A stretch of 64,000 bases of DNA from Aliirhizobium wenxiniae. GTDB taxonomy: Bacteria > Pseudomonadota > Alphaproteobacteria > Rhizobiales > Rhizobiaceae. Every line of letters starts with the position of its first letter. The first letter of the stretch is position 1. The notes under the pieces were generated by a model. The model had not been told where the DNA came from. It saw only the letters and a program-made list of their open reading frames with translations, and made no database searches. The stretch covers positions 1,302,001 to 1,366,000 of the forward strand of contig NZ_JACHEG010000002.1 of NCBI RefSeq assembly GCF_014201355.1, written 5' to 3'. Positions 19,712 through 28,727 of the stretch are shown one piece after another. The position numbers and the translations under genes were made by a program.

Positions 19712-22648
19712 ATGAACTATCAGGTCGTATCCGCCCATTGGCCGATTGGCGGAGGCGAAGCGGGGGAACTTGTCCGCGCATTCGACTGGTCACAGACCTC
19801 GCTTGGACCGATTTCCGAATGGCCGCAGCATCTGCGAATCAAGGTCAATTCGATGGTCAATTCGCCCATCCCGCAAGTGCTTATGTGGGGCGATGACCAC
19901 GTGATGATCTACAACGACGGTTACATCGAAATCGCCGGCAGTTATCATCCCCGCGCGCTCGGCGGCACCGTTCCCGGCATCTGGCCGGAGATCTGGGACT
20001 GGAACAGAAAAATTCTCGAAGCCGGCTTTCGCGGCGAAGTGCAATCATTCCGCGACCAGACGATGACATTGCATCGCCATGGCGTTCCGGAAGACGTGAT
20101 TTTCGATCTGTTCTACACGCCGATCTATTCCGAAAGCGGCAAGGTCGACGGTGTTTTGTGCACCGTGCTTGAGAACACCGACAGGGTGAAGGCCGTCAAT
20201 GCGCTGGCGGAAAGCCGGGAGGAGCTTTCCCAGCTGACCAACGCCCTGCCGATCCTCGTCGGCTTCATCGATCGCGACAATACCTACCGTTTCGCCAACG
20301 AAGGCTACAGGGAATGGTTCGGCCTTCCCGCCGCCGACGTGATCGGCAAACATGTCGCCGACATTGTCGGGCAGGATTATTACAAGAGCCGTGTCCCGTT
20401 CATAAACAAGGCCTTTTCAGGTGAGGCGATCATCAATGACACGGTGATCCGCCGGCCCGATGGCGAAAAACGCACAGCGGAAGTCCGCTACGTGCCGCGC
20501 CGCACGCCCAAGGGCGAGATCGACGGCATCTATGTGCTGATCATTGATGTCGAGGCCCGAAAGCGTTCCGAAACCGCGCTTCGCCGCAGCAACGACCGCT
20601 TCCGCGCCGCCGTCAACGCCATCCATGGCGTGCTGTGGACGAACACGCCCGACGGACGCATGCTCGGAGAACAGGCTGGCTGGGCCTCTCTTACCGGTCA
20701 ATCGGCGGAGGAATATCAGGGGTATGGCTGGTCGAATGCGGTGCATCCGGATGACCGGGCAGGCTCCGTGGCCAGCTGGCAGGCCGCAGTTGCCGCCAGG
20801 TCCACCTATATCTGGGAACACAGGGTTCTGCGCCACGATGGCGTCTACCGCACCTTCTCGATCCGCGGTGTGCCTATCATCGGCGCGGATGGCGAGATCG
20901 AGGAATGGGTCGGCGTCCATACCGACATCACCGAACAACGCGCGGCCGAGGCAAGCCTGCAGGAGCATGCAAGCAGCCTGGAACGGCAAATCCGCCACCG
21001 GTTGCGGGCGGAAGAACAGCTCAAGCAGTTGAACGAAAGCCTAGAAGCCCGCGTCGAGGCGGAAATCGCAGAACGCCGGTTGGCGGAACGTGCGCTGCAG
21101 CAGGCGCAGAAGATGGAATCGATCGGCCAGCTGACCGGCGGCGTGGCGCATGACTTCAACAACCTGCTGCAGGTCGTGGCAGGCAATCTGCAGCTTCTCG
21201 CCAAGGACATCGCCGGCAACCAAAATGCCGAACGGCGCGTTTCAAATGCGCTGGCTGGCGTCAACCGCGGTGCGAAGCTTGCCAGCCAGTTGCTTGCCTT
21301 CGGCCGCCGTCAAGCACTGGAACCGCGGGTCATCAATATCGGCCGCTTCATCGCCGGCATGGACGATCTTCTGCGGCGCTCTCTGGGAGAGGCCGTGGAA
21401 GTGGAGGTGATCTCCAGCGGTGGCCTCTGGAACACCTATGCCGACCCGACGCAGGTGGAGAATGCATTGCTCAACCTGGCGATCAATGCCCGTGACGCGA
21501 TGGAAGGCTCGGGTAAACTGACGATCGAAGTGGGTAACGCCTTCCTGGATCAGGACTATGCCCGCGCCCATGCGGAAGTTGCAGCCGGGCAATATGTCCT
21601 TCTCGCCGTTACCGATACCGGTTCGGGCATGACGCCCGAAGTTCTGGAAAAGGTGTTCGAGCCGTTCTTCTCGACCAAGCCGGAAGGCAAGGGAACCGGG
21701 CTTGGCCTATCCATGGTCTATGGTTTCGTCAAGCAATCCGGCGGCCATGTGAAAATCTACAGCGAAGTCGGCCAGGGCACGACCGTCAAGGTCTATCTTC
21801 CCCGCTCGGTTGCCGACGAGGATCGCGAGGTGGTCGTTCCGGCCGGCCCTGTCGTCGGCGGAACCGAAACCGTGCTTGTCGTCGAGGATGACGAGGAGGT
21901 CCGCACCACCGTTATCGAGACGCTGACCGATCTCGGTTATCGGGTCTTGTCCGCCAAGGATGCTCAGGCTGGCCTCAACGTGGTCGAGAGCGGTATTCCA
22001 ATCGACGTGCTCTTCACCGACGTCGTCATGCCCGGCCCGCTGAAGAGCCGGGAAATGGCGCGCCGTGCCAAGGAGCGCTTACCCAATCTCGCGGTCCTGT
22101 TCACCTCGGGTTATACGGAAAACTCGATCGTGCATGGCGGCATTCTCGATGTTGGTGTCGAGCTTCTATCGAAACCCTATACTCGAGAGGCGCTGGCGCG
22201 GCGCATCCGCCATGTGATCGCCAATCAGAAGCAGGTGGAACAATCGGCATCTCCAAGAACCGATGTCTCGGAATCTGGCGGCTACCGTTCATTGCCGGCA
22301 CTGAGGATACTGCTTGTCGAAGACGATTTTCTGATCCGGTCCAATACTGCCGAAATACTTATGGAGTTTGGTCACGAAGTGATCGAGGCTTCTAACGGAC
22401 ACGAAGCGCTTCAGGAGCTCGCGGGTTCCGAGATCGATCTGCTGCTGACGGATATCGGCCTGCCGGATACAAGCGGCGGAGAACTGGTAAAACAGGCGAT
22501 AGAGCTCAAGCAGAGCCTCGCAGTAATTTTCGCAACCGGCGAGAATCAAAAGCCCGATGGAGCCCCACCTCGGGCTGGTCTGCTGCGCAAACCCTATAAT
22601 GAGCACGATATTGCAAAGGTGATCGAAAGCGTCATGACCAGTCAGTAA
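19712..22648 (+). CDS. Soluble PAS hybrid histidine kinase with two receiver domains
   Basis: A 978-residue protein without membrane segments. In order: an N-terminal PAS-like sensor (LGPISEWPQHLR, residues 1-160), two further PAS/PAC domains (about 170-290 and 295-415), a coiled coil, a HisKA domain with His480 (GGVAHDFNNLLQ), an ATPase domain with GTGLGLSMVYGFVKQSGG, a receiver with Asp770 (FTDVVMP) and a second receiver with Asp914 (LLTDIGLP). The layout suggests cytosolic sensing followed by internal phosphorelay with feedback or dephosphorylation via one receiver. No DNA-binding output or cognate HPt is adjacent. The signal is unknown; the N-terminal type often occurs in redox or light-linked kinases. 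Confidence 0.88.
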   Translation: MNYQVVSAHWPIGGGEAGELVRAFDWSQTSLGPISEWPQHLRIKVNSMVNSPIPQVLMWGDDHVMIYNDGYIEIAGSYHPRALGGTVPGIWPEIWDWNRKILEAGFRGEVQSFRDQTMTLHRHGVPEDVIFDLFYTPIYSESGKVDGVLCTVLENTDRVKAVNALAESREELSQLTNALPILVGFIDRDNTYRFANEGYREWFGLPAADVIGKHVADIVGQDYYKSRVPFINKAFSGEAIINDTVIRRPDGEKRTAEVRYVPRRTPKGEIDGIYVLIIDVEARKRSETALRRSNDRFRAAVNAIHGVLWTNTPDGRMLGEQAGWASLTGQSAEEYQGYGWSNAVHPDDRAGSVASWQAAVAARSTYIWEHRVLRHDGVYRTFSIRGVPIIGADGEIEEWVGVHTDITEQRAAEASLQEHASSLERQIRHRLRAEEQLKQLNESLEARVEAEIAERRLAERALQQAQKMESIGQLTGGVAHDFNNLLQVVAGNLQLLAKDIAGNQNAERRVSNALAGVNRGAKLASQLLAFGRRQALEPRVINIGRFIAGMDDLLRRSLGEAVEVEVISSGGLWNTYADPTQVENALLNLAINARDAMEGSGKLTIEVGNAFLDQDYARAHAEVAAGQYVLLAVTDTGSGMTPEVLEKVFEPFFSTKPEGKGTGLGLSMVYGFVKQSGGHVKIYSEVGQGTTVKVYLPRSVADEDREVVVPAGPVVGGTETVLVVEDDEEVRTTVIETLTDLGYRVLSAKDAQAGLNVVESGIPIDVLFTDVVMPGPLKSREMARRAKERLPNLAVLFTSGYTENSIVHGGILDVGVELLSKPYTREALARRIRHVIANQKQVEQSASPRTDVSESGGYRSLPALRILLVEDDFLIRSNTAEILMEFGHEVIEASNGHEALQELAGSEIDLLLTDIGLPDTSGGELVKQAIELKQSLAVIFATGENQKPDGAPPRAGLLRKPYNEHDIAKVIESVMTSQ

Positions 22649-22738
22649 CTCCCGACCCCTCGGCCTGTCTGAAACAGACGACCCGATCGTCCAATCCCGT
22701 TGAATCCCACAGAATGATAGGATCTCACCGGGAAAGAC

Positions 22739-22978
22739 CTAATGGCCGGGGCGCGGGAGATCGGACGAGGTAATCCATACGCGGCCGTCAAACGCTACTT
22801 CACCGTGATCGAGCTTGCGGCTTGCAATCTTTTCGATGAGGCAGAGTTTCGAACGGACATTCCCGATGCGGCTGTCATTCACGACACAAACAGCGTGGAA
22901 TGCAGTGCCCTCCTGCATCAAAAGCAGCGTGTGATGGGCATTGTCCAGGATCTTTCCGGGCAGCGTCTGGAGCGTCAT
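22739..22978 (-). CDS. Small hypothetical protein, 79 residues
   Basis: A 79-residue soluble protein (begins TLQTLPGKILDNAHHTLLLM; contains CLIEKIASRKLDHGE). The ATG at 22978 has AAGGAGAA about six bases upstream. It is convergent with the hybrid kinase and divergent from the chemoreceptor. A DUF1488-like or orphan small fold is possible, but I do not recognise it. Confidence 0.6.
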   Translation of the reverse strand: MTLQTLPGKILDNAHHTLLLMQEGTAFHAVCVVNDSRIGNVRSKLCLIEKIASRKLDHGEVAFDGRVWITSSDLPRPGH

Positions 22979-23224
22979 GCTCTTCTCCTTGCCGATCATT
23001 TCAACCAACCGCCATAGAGACGATTGGCAAAAGCCTCCCTCAACAAGGTTAACGAATAGTTAAAATTTGGGTCAGGAAAACACCTCCTGCGTGCAGCGCC
23101 TTAACGAAACAAAACCTCTCGTAGTGCCAATAACCTATTGTATTATCAGTAAGTTAACCCGGATATTATATATCGATTACAATTTATGCAGTAACGCAAC
23201 CTCCTATGTTGAGGATAGTCAACT

Positions 23225-24997
23225 ATGTTTTCTTTCCAATCCAGTTCAGACCGGGTTCTTGATGCGCTCGATCTATCGATGGCGATCATCGAATTTGATC
23301 TTGAAGGTCGCATCATCAAGGCCAACAAGAATTTCTGCGATCTGATGGGCTATCAGCCACAGGAAATCATCGGCAAACATCACAGCCTTTTTGTCGAAGC
23401 GAACTACGTAAAGTCTAAGGACTACACGGCCTTCTGGAGCGCGTTACGCAATGGCCAGTTCTTCTCGAATGATTTCAAGCGGATTGCCAAAGGTGGAAGG
23501 GAAGTCTTCATCCGAGGCAACTATAATCCGGTCAAGAATAGCAGCGGAAAAGTCATTAAAGTCATCAAATTCGCCAATGACATTACCGATTCGAAACTGC
23601 ATGCCCTCGACAGCGCGGCTAAAATCAACGCCATATCCCGCGCGCAGGCAACGATCGAATTCAACACAGATGGCACGATCATAGGTGCCAATGAGAATTT
23701 CCTGTCGACTCTCGGCTATGGCCTCAGCGAGATCGTCGGTCGGCATCACCGCATGTTTGTCGATGAGGCCTATGCTGCGTCGGCGGACTATGCCCGGTTC
23801 TGGGAGCGGCTGCTTTCGGGCGAGTTCGTTGCAGGCGAATTCACCCGTATCGGCAAGGGTGGCCGCAATGTCTTTATCCAGGCATCCTACAACCCCGTAT
23901 TCGATGATACAGGGCGCGTCATAAAGGTTGTAAAATTTGCAACAGACGTGACCCAACGAGTGGAAAACGTCGAACGGCTGGCCTCCTGCCTGACCAATAT
24001 GGCGGATGGCGACCTCTCGCAAACGATCGATGCGCCTTTTATTGCCTCGCTGGAAAAGCTGCGCGTCGACTTCAACATCGCATCCGCAAAGCTGCGTGAA
24101 GCCATGGCAACGGTTGCTGACAACGCCCGAGCCATCGCTTCCAGCTCCAACGAAGTCCGTGTCGCAGCGGACGATCTGGCGCAACGAACGGAACGTCAAG
24201 CGGCTTCCGTTGAGGAAACGGCTGCTGCTCTTGAAGAAATTACCACGACGGTCAAGGATTCCAGCAAGCGTGCAGAAGAGTCCGGCGCACTCGTCAACCG
24301 TGCCAAAGCCGATGCAGAACGCTCAGGCGAGATCGTTCGCGAGGCCATCAAGGCGATGGACTCGATCGATAACTCATCCCGCGAAATCTCCAACATCATC
24401 GGCGTTATCGACGAGATCGCCTTCCAGACCAATCTTCTCGCGCTCAACGCCGGCGTAGAGGCCGCCCGTGCAGGTGAAGCCGGCAAGGGTTTTGCAGTTG
24501 TCGCACAGGAGGTGCGTGAGTTGGCACAGCGTTCGGCTGGCGCTGCCAAGGAGATCAAGGCACTCATCACGACATCTGGCAACCATGTGGCAAGCGGCGT
24601 CGAGCTCGTTAGCAAGGCCGGTACAGCACTGCAGGAAATTGGCGGACAGGTGCATCAGATCAATTCTGACATTCTCGCCATCATTGATGCTTCCCGCGAA
24701 CAATCGCTCGCACTCGGCAACATCAACCATGCGATCAACGAGGTTGACCAGGGCACACAACAGAATGCCGCGATGGTAGAACAACAGACTGCCGCAAGTC
24801 GCAGTCTCGCTCATGAATCACAAGCACTGTTTTCGCTGCTCGAACAGTTCCGCTTCGGTCAGGCATCCGCACATTCTGCGCCGTCAGCGCCAGTCAAATC
24901 CATACGATCCACGGCAAAACCGATCCGCACCCCTGCCCATTTCCGCACGGCGGGATCTGCTGCTCTGGCGGTAGAACCCGGCTGGGAAGATTTCTGA
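23225..24997 (+). CDS. Soluble methyl-accepting chemotaxis protein with two PAS domains
   Basis: A 590-residue chemoreceptor lacking membrane segments. Two similar PAS domains (about residues 15-120 and 135-245, each with an IIGKHHSLF/IVGRHHRMF block) are followed by a HAMP-like linker (LTNMADGDLSQTI) and the long signalling coiled coil with the hairpin IDEIAFQTNLLALNAGVEAARAGE. The final residues GWEDF match the CheR/CheB-tethering pentapeptide. It probably senses a cytosolic redox or metabolic cue, like Aer-type receptors. No che genes are in this window, so it must work with a distant cluster. Confidence 0.93.
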   Translation: MFSFQSSSDRVLDALDLSMAIIEFDLEGRIIKANKNFCDLMGYQPQEIIGKHHSLFVEANYVKSKDYTAFWSALRNGQFFSNDFKRIAKGGREVFIRGNYNPVKNSSGKVIKVIKFANDITDSKLHALDSAAKINAISRAQATIEFNTDGTIIGANENFLSTLGYGLSEIVGRHHRMFVDEAYAASADYARFWERLLSGEFVAGEFTRIGKGGRNVFIQASYNPVFDDTGRVIKVVKFATDVTQRVENVERLASCLTNMADGDLSQTIDAPFIASLEKLRVDFNIASAKLREAMATVADNARAIASSSNEVRVAADDLAQRTERQAASVEETAAALEEITTTVKDSSKRAEESGALVNRAKADAERSGEIVREAIKAMDSIDNSSREISNIIGVIDEIAFQTNLLALNAGVEAARAGEAGKGFAVVAQEVRELAQRSAGAAKEIKALITTSGNHVASGVELVSKAGTALQEIGGQVHQINSDILAIIDASREQSLALGNINHAINEVDQGTQQNAAMVEQQTAASRSLAHESQALFSLLEQFRFGQASAHSAPSAPVKSIRSTAKPIRTPAHFRTAGSAALAVEPGWEDF

Positions 24998-25041
24998 GCC
25001 ACGCGTCATGCGGTGACAGGCCGCTCAGCTGATTTAATACG

Positions 25042-25077
25042 AAAAGCCGCCCTCTCGATGAGAGGGCGGCTTTTTCT
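25042..25077. terminator. Bidirectional terminator
   Basis: Perfect 14-bp stem AAAAGCCGCCCTCT/AGAGGGCGGCTTTT with a 5-base loop, T-rich on both strands. It lies between the converging chemoreceptor and PA-repeat genes. Confidence 0.88.
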
Positions 25078-25105
25078 TATCTGATCAACAGCCTGCAAAC
25101 GGTTA

Positions 25106-25411
25106 TCAGCCGCCGTTATTCGCAGGAGCCGAAGGAGCCGGTGTTGCCGGAGCAGGCGCAGGCGTTGCTGGCGCAGGCGTTGCCGGGGCTGGCGTTGCAG
25201 GGGCCGGAGCGGCCGGCGCTGCCGGCTGGGTCGTCGAGGACGTCGTCGTAGCATCGGTGGGCGCACTACCCATTTGCGACCAGACGAATGCACCCACGAC
25301 GATCACGGCGAGCACTGCTACCCAGCCCATCCAGGATGAGCTGCCACGGGCCGCCGGGGGCGGTGTGCGCAGATCGGGACGGTTGTCATTCGGATTGGGA
25401 TCATAAGCCAT
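25106..25411 (-). CDS. Membrane-anchored protein with Pro/Ala repeat tail
   Basis: A 101-residue protein with a polar N terminus (AYDPNPNDNRPDLRTPPP), one membrane segment (WMGWVAVLAVIVVGAFVWSQM, about residues 28-48) and a periplasmic tail made of APATP-type repeats. Similar small proteins are common in Rhizobiaceae without known function. The start at ATG 25411 has GGAGG upstream. The repeat tail may be length-variable. Confidence 0.75.
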   Translation of the reverse strand: MAYDPNPNDNRPDLRTPPPAARGSSSWMGWVAVLAVIVVGAFVWSQMGSAPTDATTTSSTTQPAAPAAPAPATPAPATPAPATPAPAPATPAPSAPANNGG

Positions 25412-25559
25412 TTCGTTTCCTCCTATTCCAGCCAATAAAATGCGCGTTACCGGAATTTGTTCCGTAGCGGGGCATTTCGCGCCGAACTGCATAAAAATGG
25501 CATTTGCCGAAAAGACCGATTAGGAAGGTTGTGCTGGCGAAAAAGACGGGAGACTTCGC

Positions 25560-26774
25560 ATGACAAAACCTCGTATCGGCATTATCGGTCTCGGTCGCAT
25601 GGGACGCGCCATGGCGGCCCGGCTTGCCTCCTGCGGGTTCGAGATTACGGGCTGGAGTCGCAGCGGCGTTCCGGATGATTTTCCCGAAACGGCGACCGCA
25701 ACCGCCGATATTGCCGGGCTTGTCGAAACCTCCGACATCATCATCCTTGCGCTTCTGGACGATGCAGCGGTGCATGCAATGGCCGAAAGGCTTGAGGCGA
25801 TGGATCTTTCCGGCAAGCTGATCGTCGATACCAGCACGGTGAGCCCGCTGACACTGCGCAGCCACCAGGCGGCAATGGAACTCAAGGGCGGGCGCCTGCT
25901 GGACGCACCGATATCGGGCGGACCGGAGACGCTGACTGCCGGAAAGGCCGGTTTCTACATCGGCGGCAGCGAGGACGACTATCGCCGCGTCCTACCGGTG
26001 GCGGAGGTGCTGTCCGACCGTATCCACCATATCGGCGCACTCGGCCATGGCGCGGCCTCGAAGCTGATCAACAACATGATGCTGACCGGCCTGTGGGAAA
26101 GCCTCAAGGAGGCGCTGCAGCTCGGCGCACGCGCCGGCCTTGCCCGCGACAAGATGATCGAGGTCCTGTCCGGAAGCCCGGCTGCCAGCCCCGCCATGAA
26201 GGGCCGCCTGCCGGTGGTGTTGGGCGAAACCGACCATGTCGGCTTTCCGGTGTCCGGCGTGGTCAAGGATGTCAGCGTAGTGCGCGATTACGCCGCGCAT
26301 CTCGACGTGGCCATCCCGGCGATGAAGGCGGCGCTTGCCAGCTTCGAAAGCGCCGCTAGGGCCGGCTATGCCGAAGCCGACCTCGCGACGATGGTCAAGC
26401 TTGCGCTGGACGAGGCCACGGCGGACCATTCCGCCGGCCCGGCGGTCACCCCGCATCGAAAGCCTCACATCACCATTCTCTATTGCACCCAGTGCAACTG
26501 GCTGCTGCGGGCCGGCTGGATGGCACAGGAGCTGCTGCAGACTTTCGGTGATTCACTTGGAGAGGTCGGCCTCATTCCCGGCACCGGTGGCGCGTTCGAG
26601 ATAAGGCTGGATGGCGCTCTCATTTGGGAGCGCAAACGCGACGGCGGCTTTCCCGGCCCCAAGGAACTGAAACAACGTGTTCGCGACGTGATCGAACCGG
26701 AACGCGATCTCGGTCACCTGGACCGCCACGGTGTGGAAAAAGAGCCAAAAACCGATGTTCCGACCGTGGGTTAG
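25560..26774 (+). CDS. Fusion: beta-hydroxyacid dehydrogenase + SelW/Rdx-type redox domain
   Basis: A 404-residue protein. Residues 1-290 are a 3-hydroxyisobutyrate-dehydrogenase-like NAD(P) enzyme: IGIIGLGRMGRAMAARL binding motif, DAPISGGPETLTAG substrate motif, and catalytic Lys168 in GAASKLINNMM. After a short linker, residues 300-390 form a SelT/SelW/SelH-type thioredoxin-like domain with a CTQC motif (Cys309, Cys312; Cys in place of selenocysteine) and the family blocks PGTGGAFEIRLDG and KRDGGFPGPKELKQRVRD. In rhizobia the SelW-like domain is usually a separate gene. The reading frame is continuous with no stop between the parts. The fusion suggests a redox-controlled or redox-coupled dehydrogenase. 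Confidence 0.85.
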   Translation: MTKPRIGIIGLGRMGRAMAARLASCGFEITGWSRSGVPDDFPETATATADIAGLVETSDIIILALLDDAAVHAMAERLEAMDLSGKLIVDTSTVSPLTLRSHQAAMELKGGRLLDAPISGGPETLTAGKAGFYIGGSEDDYRRVLPVAEVLSDRIHHIGALGHGAASKLINNMMLTGLWESLKEALQLGARAGLARDKMIEVLSGSPAASPAMKGRLPVVLGETDHVGFPVSGVVKDVSVVRDYAAHLDVAIPAMKAALASFESAARAGYAEADLATMVKLALDEATADHSAGPAVTPHRKPHITILYCTQCNWLLRAGWMAQELLQTFGDSLGEVGLIPGTGGAFEIRLDGALIWERKRDGGFPGPKELKQRVRDVIEPERDLGHLDRHGVEKEPKTDVPTVG

Positions 26775-26866
26775 CCGACCGGCCGAAAAGTTTTTTGCCT
26801 ACTGACACAGAAACTTCAAAAACCCGGTTGACTTCATCGGCTGGCCCTCGTACATGGCTCTCCGTC

Positions 26867-26953
26867 GCCCAGATGGCGGAATTGGTAGACGCGCCAGCTT
26901 CAGGTGCTGGTATCCGAAAGGATGTGGAGGTTCGAGTCCTCTTCTGGGCACCA
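26867..26953 (+). tRNA. tRNA-Leu (anticodon CAG)
   Basis: Acceptor stem GCCCAGA/TCTGGGC with discriminator A and encoded CCA (26951-26953). The anticodon loop TTCAGGT sits on stem CCAGC/GCTGG and gives CAG. A long variable arm, as expected for class II tRNA-Leu, and a GGTTCGAGTCC T arm follow. Its 3' end is the integration site of the element that starts here, yet the tRNA stays intact. Confidence 0.95.
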
Positions 26954-26966
26954 TTCCCATTGTTTA
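26938..26966 (+). repeat. Left attachment repeat (att, 29 bp)
   Basis: Begins CCTCTTCTGGGCACCA, covering the 3' acceptor strand and CCA of tRNA-Leu, and continues 13 bases beyond. It is identical to 32476-32504. Bases just outside the 29 differ, which fixes the limits. Confidence 0.92.
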
Positions 26967-27008
26967 AAGTTGAACATTTTCAATGTTCTCAGGATGTTAG
27001 CCTTCTCA

Positions 27009-27040
27009 CCGGTACACAAACCGGTACAAGGGAAGGTACA
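27009..27040 (+). promoter_or_regulatory. Candidate integrase arm-binding sites (left)
   Basis: GGTACA occurs three times at 12-base intervals (27011, 27023, 27035) just inside the left att repeat and before the integrase start. The longer unit CCGGTACACAAA (27009-27020) recurs exactly near the right end at 32349. Spaced repeats at both element ends are typical of arm-type sites for lambda-class integrases; the left set also lies over the integrase leader, allowing autoregulation. Confidence 0.5.
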
Positions 27041-27042
27041 TT

Positions 27043-28500
27043 ATGGGGCTTGTGTTGAAGTACGTCCAAGAGCCATCGGCGAGCCGAAGGCAGTACCGAT
27101 ATAGGCGCAGAGTTCCCGACGATCTCCAGTCCATAGCGGGCAAGAAAGAGCTGATCGCCACGCTCGGTGACAGCGAAAAAGAGGCCCTTAAAGCCTATCC
27201 TCGCATCCATGCAGGGTTTGAAGAGGAGCTTGCCCTTGCCCGCAAAGCACTGGTCGCCGAAAAAGCCAAACTTCCCTTCGCCGAACTCTCCGACCGCGAG
27301 CGCTATGACATTCTTCTCACCCGACTGAGGGAGTTGGGTGTCGATAATCCAGAAGCTGTCGCCAGCGATGATGAGCAGGTTTTCGAACGCGAGATAATCG
27401 CCGAGGGCATTGCTGCTCGATACCCACATAACGAGGAGACGGGAAACCCGATCATCACCGACAAGGCGGATGCGTTCCTCATTCAGTCTCTAATGTCCAA
27501 GGCTCCGCCTAAACCTGCCCCGTCACTGGACGATGCGGTTAAGCTCTACCTGAAGGACAAGGTGGCTGGCAGCGCGTTTGATGTGAAGAAGAACACGCAG
27601 CGCGTTGAGCGCGTCATCTCGCGGCTGAAGCGTGCGTTGGGCAAGACCCCTCAAGTCGATAAGATCACGCGTGACGATGCCCGCAAGGTCAGAGATCACC
27701 TGCTAGGCCTTGGCAGCTTGACACCGGCGTCAGTGCGCCGAGAGTTGAACGTCGTCAAGGCGATCATCAACCATGCGATCACCGAGTTCGAGCTGGGCGG
27801 CTGCAACAATCCGTTCCGAAAGCTGGACATAGCGGGTCTCGACGAAGAGAACGAGGCCGACAAGCGCCATCCGTTCCCTGCAGATATGCTCATCGAGGTC
27901 AGGAACCACATCCTCTCAACCGTAAACCCTGAACTCCAACTCATCTGGCGCTTGCTCGAAGGAACAGGCTGCCGAATGGCGGAGGTCTCCGGCCTGCGGG
28001 TGGATGATGTGACGATCATCGGCGATACACCAAACGTCCGGGTCACGTGGCATGAGGATCGACGCATCAAGACGAAAACATCGAAGCGTCACGTCCCCCT
28101 AGTCGGCGATGCCCTAGCAGCAGCGATTGAGGCCTTGGCTGCGGCTGATGCGGGACCAATGGTATTCAGCCGTTACAGTGACGAGAACGGCCCCACTAAC
28201 GTCTCCAAGGCGCTCATGGACCGCGTGAGGGAGATCACCGATAACTCGCGGCTGGTTGTCCACTCGCTACGTCACAACATGAAGGACAGGCTGCTGCTCG
28301 CAGGGGTGGCGGAACTGGACCAGAATATCATACTAGGGCACTCGCTTGGCGGGGTCGGCAACCGGACCTATGGCGGCGAACAGGCAAAGCTGGTGGTGAC
28401 GACGGCAGCGATGAAGAAGGCGTTTGGATTGGTTGATGGACCTGCCATGTCATCGGGCCAGCCCGAACAGCTAGCTAGCGCTGGCCGGCATCTTGGATAG
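27043..28500 (+). CDS. int: Tyrosine site-specific integrase
   Basis: A 485-residue phage/island-type recombinase. The N terminus is a basic arm-binding domain with a DUF6538-like start (YRYRRRVPDDLQSIAGKKEL). A core-binding helical domain lies near 160-270. The catalytic residues are all present: Arg311 (GTGCRMAEVSGL), Lys in the KTSKRHVPL turn, His407 and Arg410 (HSLRHN), His433 (LGHSLG) and nucleophile Tyr443. GGGAAGG sits about six bases before the ATG. It lies 89 bases from the tRNA-Leu 3' end and would integrate and excise the element there. Confidence 0.95.
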   Translation: MGLVLKYVQEPSASRRQYRYRRRVPDDLQSIAGKKELIATLGDSEKEALKAYPRIHAGFEEELALARKALVAEKAKLPFAELSDRERYDILLTRLRELGVDNPEAVASDDEQVFEREIIAEGIAARYPHNEETGNPIITDKADAFLIQSLMSKAPPKPAPSLDDAVKLYLKDKVAGSAFDVKKNTQRVERVISRLKRALGKTPQVDKITRDDARKVRDHLLGLGSLTPASVRRELNVVKAIINHAITEFELGGCNNPFRKLDIAGLDEENEADKRHPFPADMLIEVRNHILSTVNPELQLIWRLLEGTGCRMAEVSGLRVDDVTIIGDTPNVRVTWHEDRRIKTKTSKRHVPLVGDALAAAIEALAAADAGPMVFSRYSDENGPTNVSKALMDRVREITDNSRLVVHSLRHNMKDRLLLAGVAELDQNIILGHSLGGVGNRTYGGEQAKLVVTTAAMKKAFGLVDGPAMSSGQPEQLASAGRHLG

Positions 28501-28607
28501 CGCGTCAAGCCCATCTATCTCTTTATTTTCGACCTCTCACCGCCATTTCAGCAGGCATCCATATGCCCTATCCTCACGGCAGTTAGCATTGTCGTAAGGA
28601 GAGGAAG

Positions 28608-28727
28608 TTGGACATTTTTTCGTTCACCGCTGCGGTCGTTGCCGTCTCCGGGCTTATTGCGGCCGTCAGTTCGCTGCTCCGTGAACTCCGCAACTGGCGC
28701 ACGCGCCCTCCTCGGGTCAACGACTGA
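28608..28727 (+). CDS. 39-residue single-pass membrane microprotein
   Basis: TTG start with a strong AAGGAGAGGAAG site directly before it. The product begins DIFSFTAAVVAVSGLIAAVS, a single hydrophobic helix, followed by a basic amphipathic tail (LLRELRNWRTRPPR). Its TGA shares a base with the ATG of the zinc-ribbon gene (TGATG), so the two are translationally coupled. The ribosome site and the coupling are the evidence that it is real. Possible roles: anchor for the next protein or a small toxin-like peptide; neither is shown. Confidence 0.6.
   Translation: MDIFSFTAAVVAVSGLIAAVSSLLRELRNWRTRPPRVND

Noticed and set aside
25130..25215. CRISPR-like or tandem repeat array
   Set aside because: The repeats are short, without spacers, and encode the Pro/Ala tail of a membrane protein. 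No CRISPR array was seen in the window.
26484..26495. Selenoprotein (SelW) gene with selenocysteine
   Set aside because: The motif is CTQC with ordinary Cys codons and no in-frame TGA, so no selenocysteine is involved.
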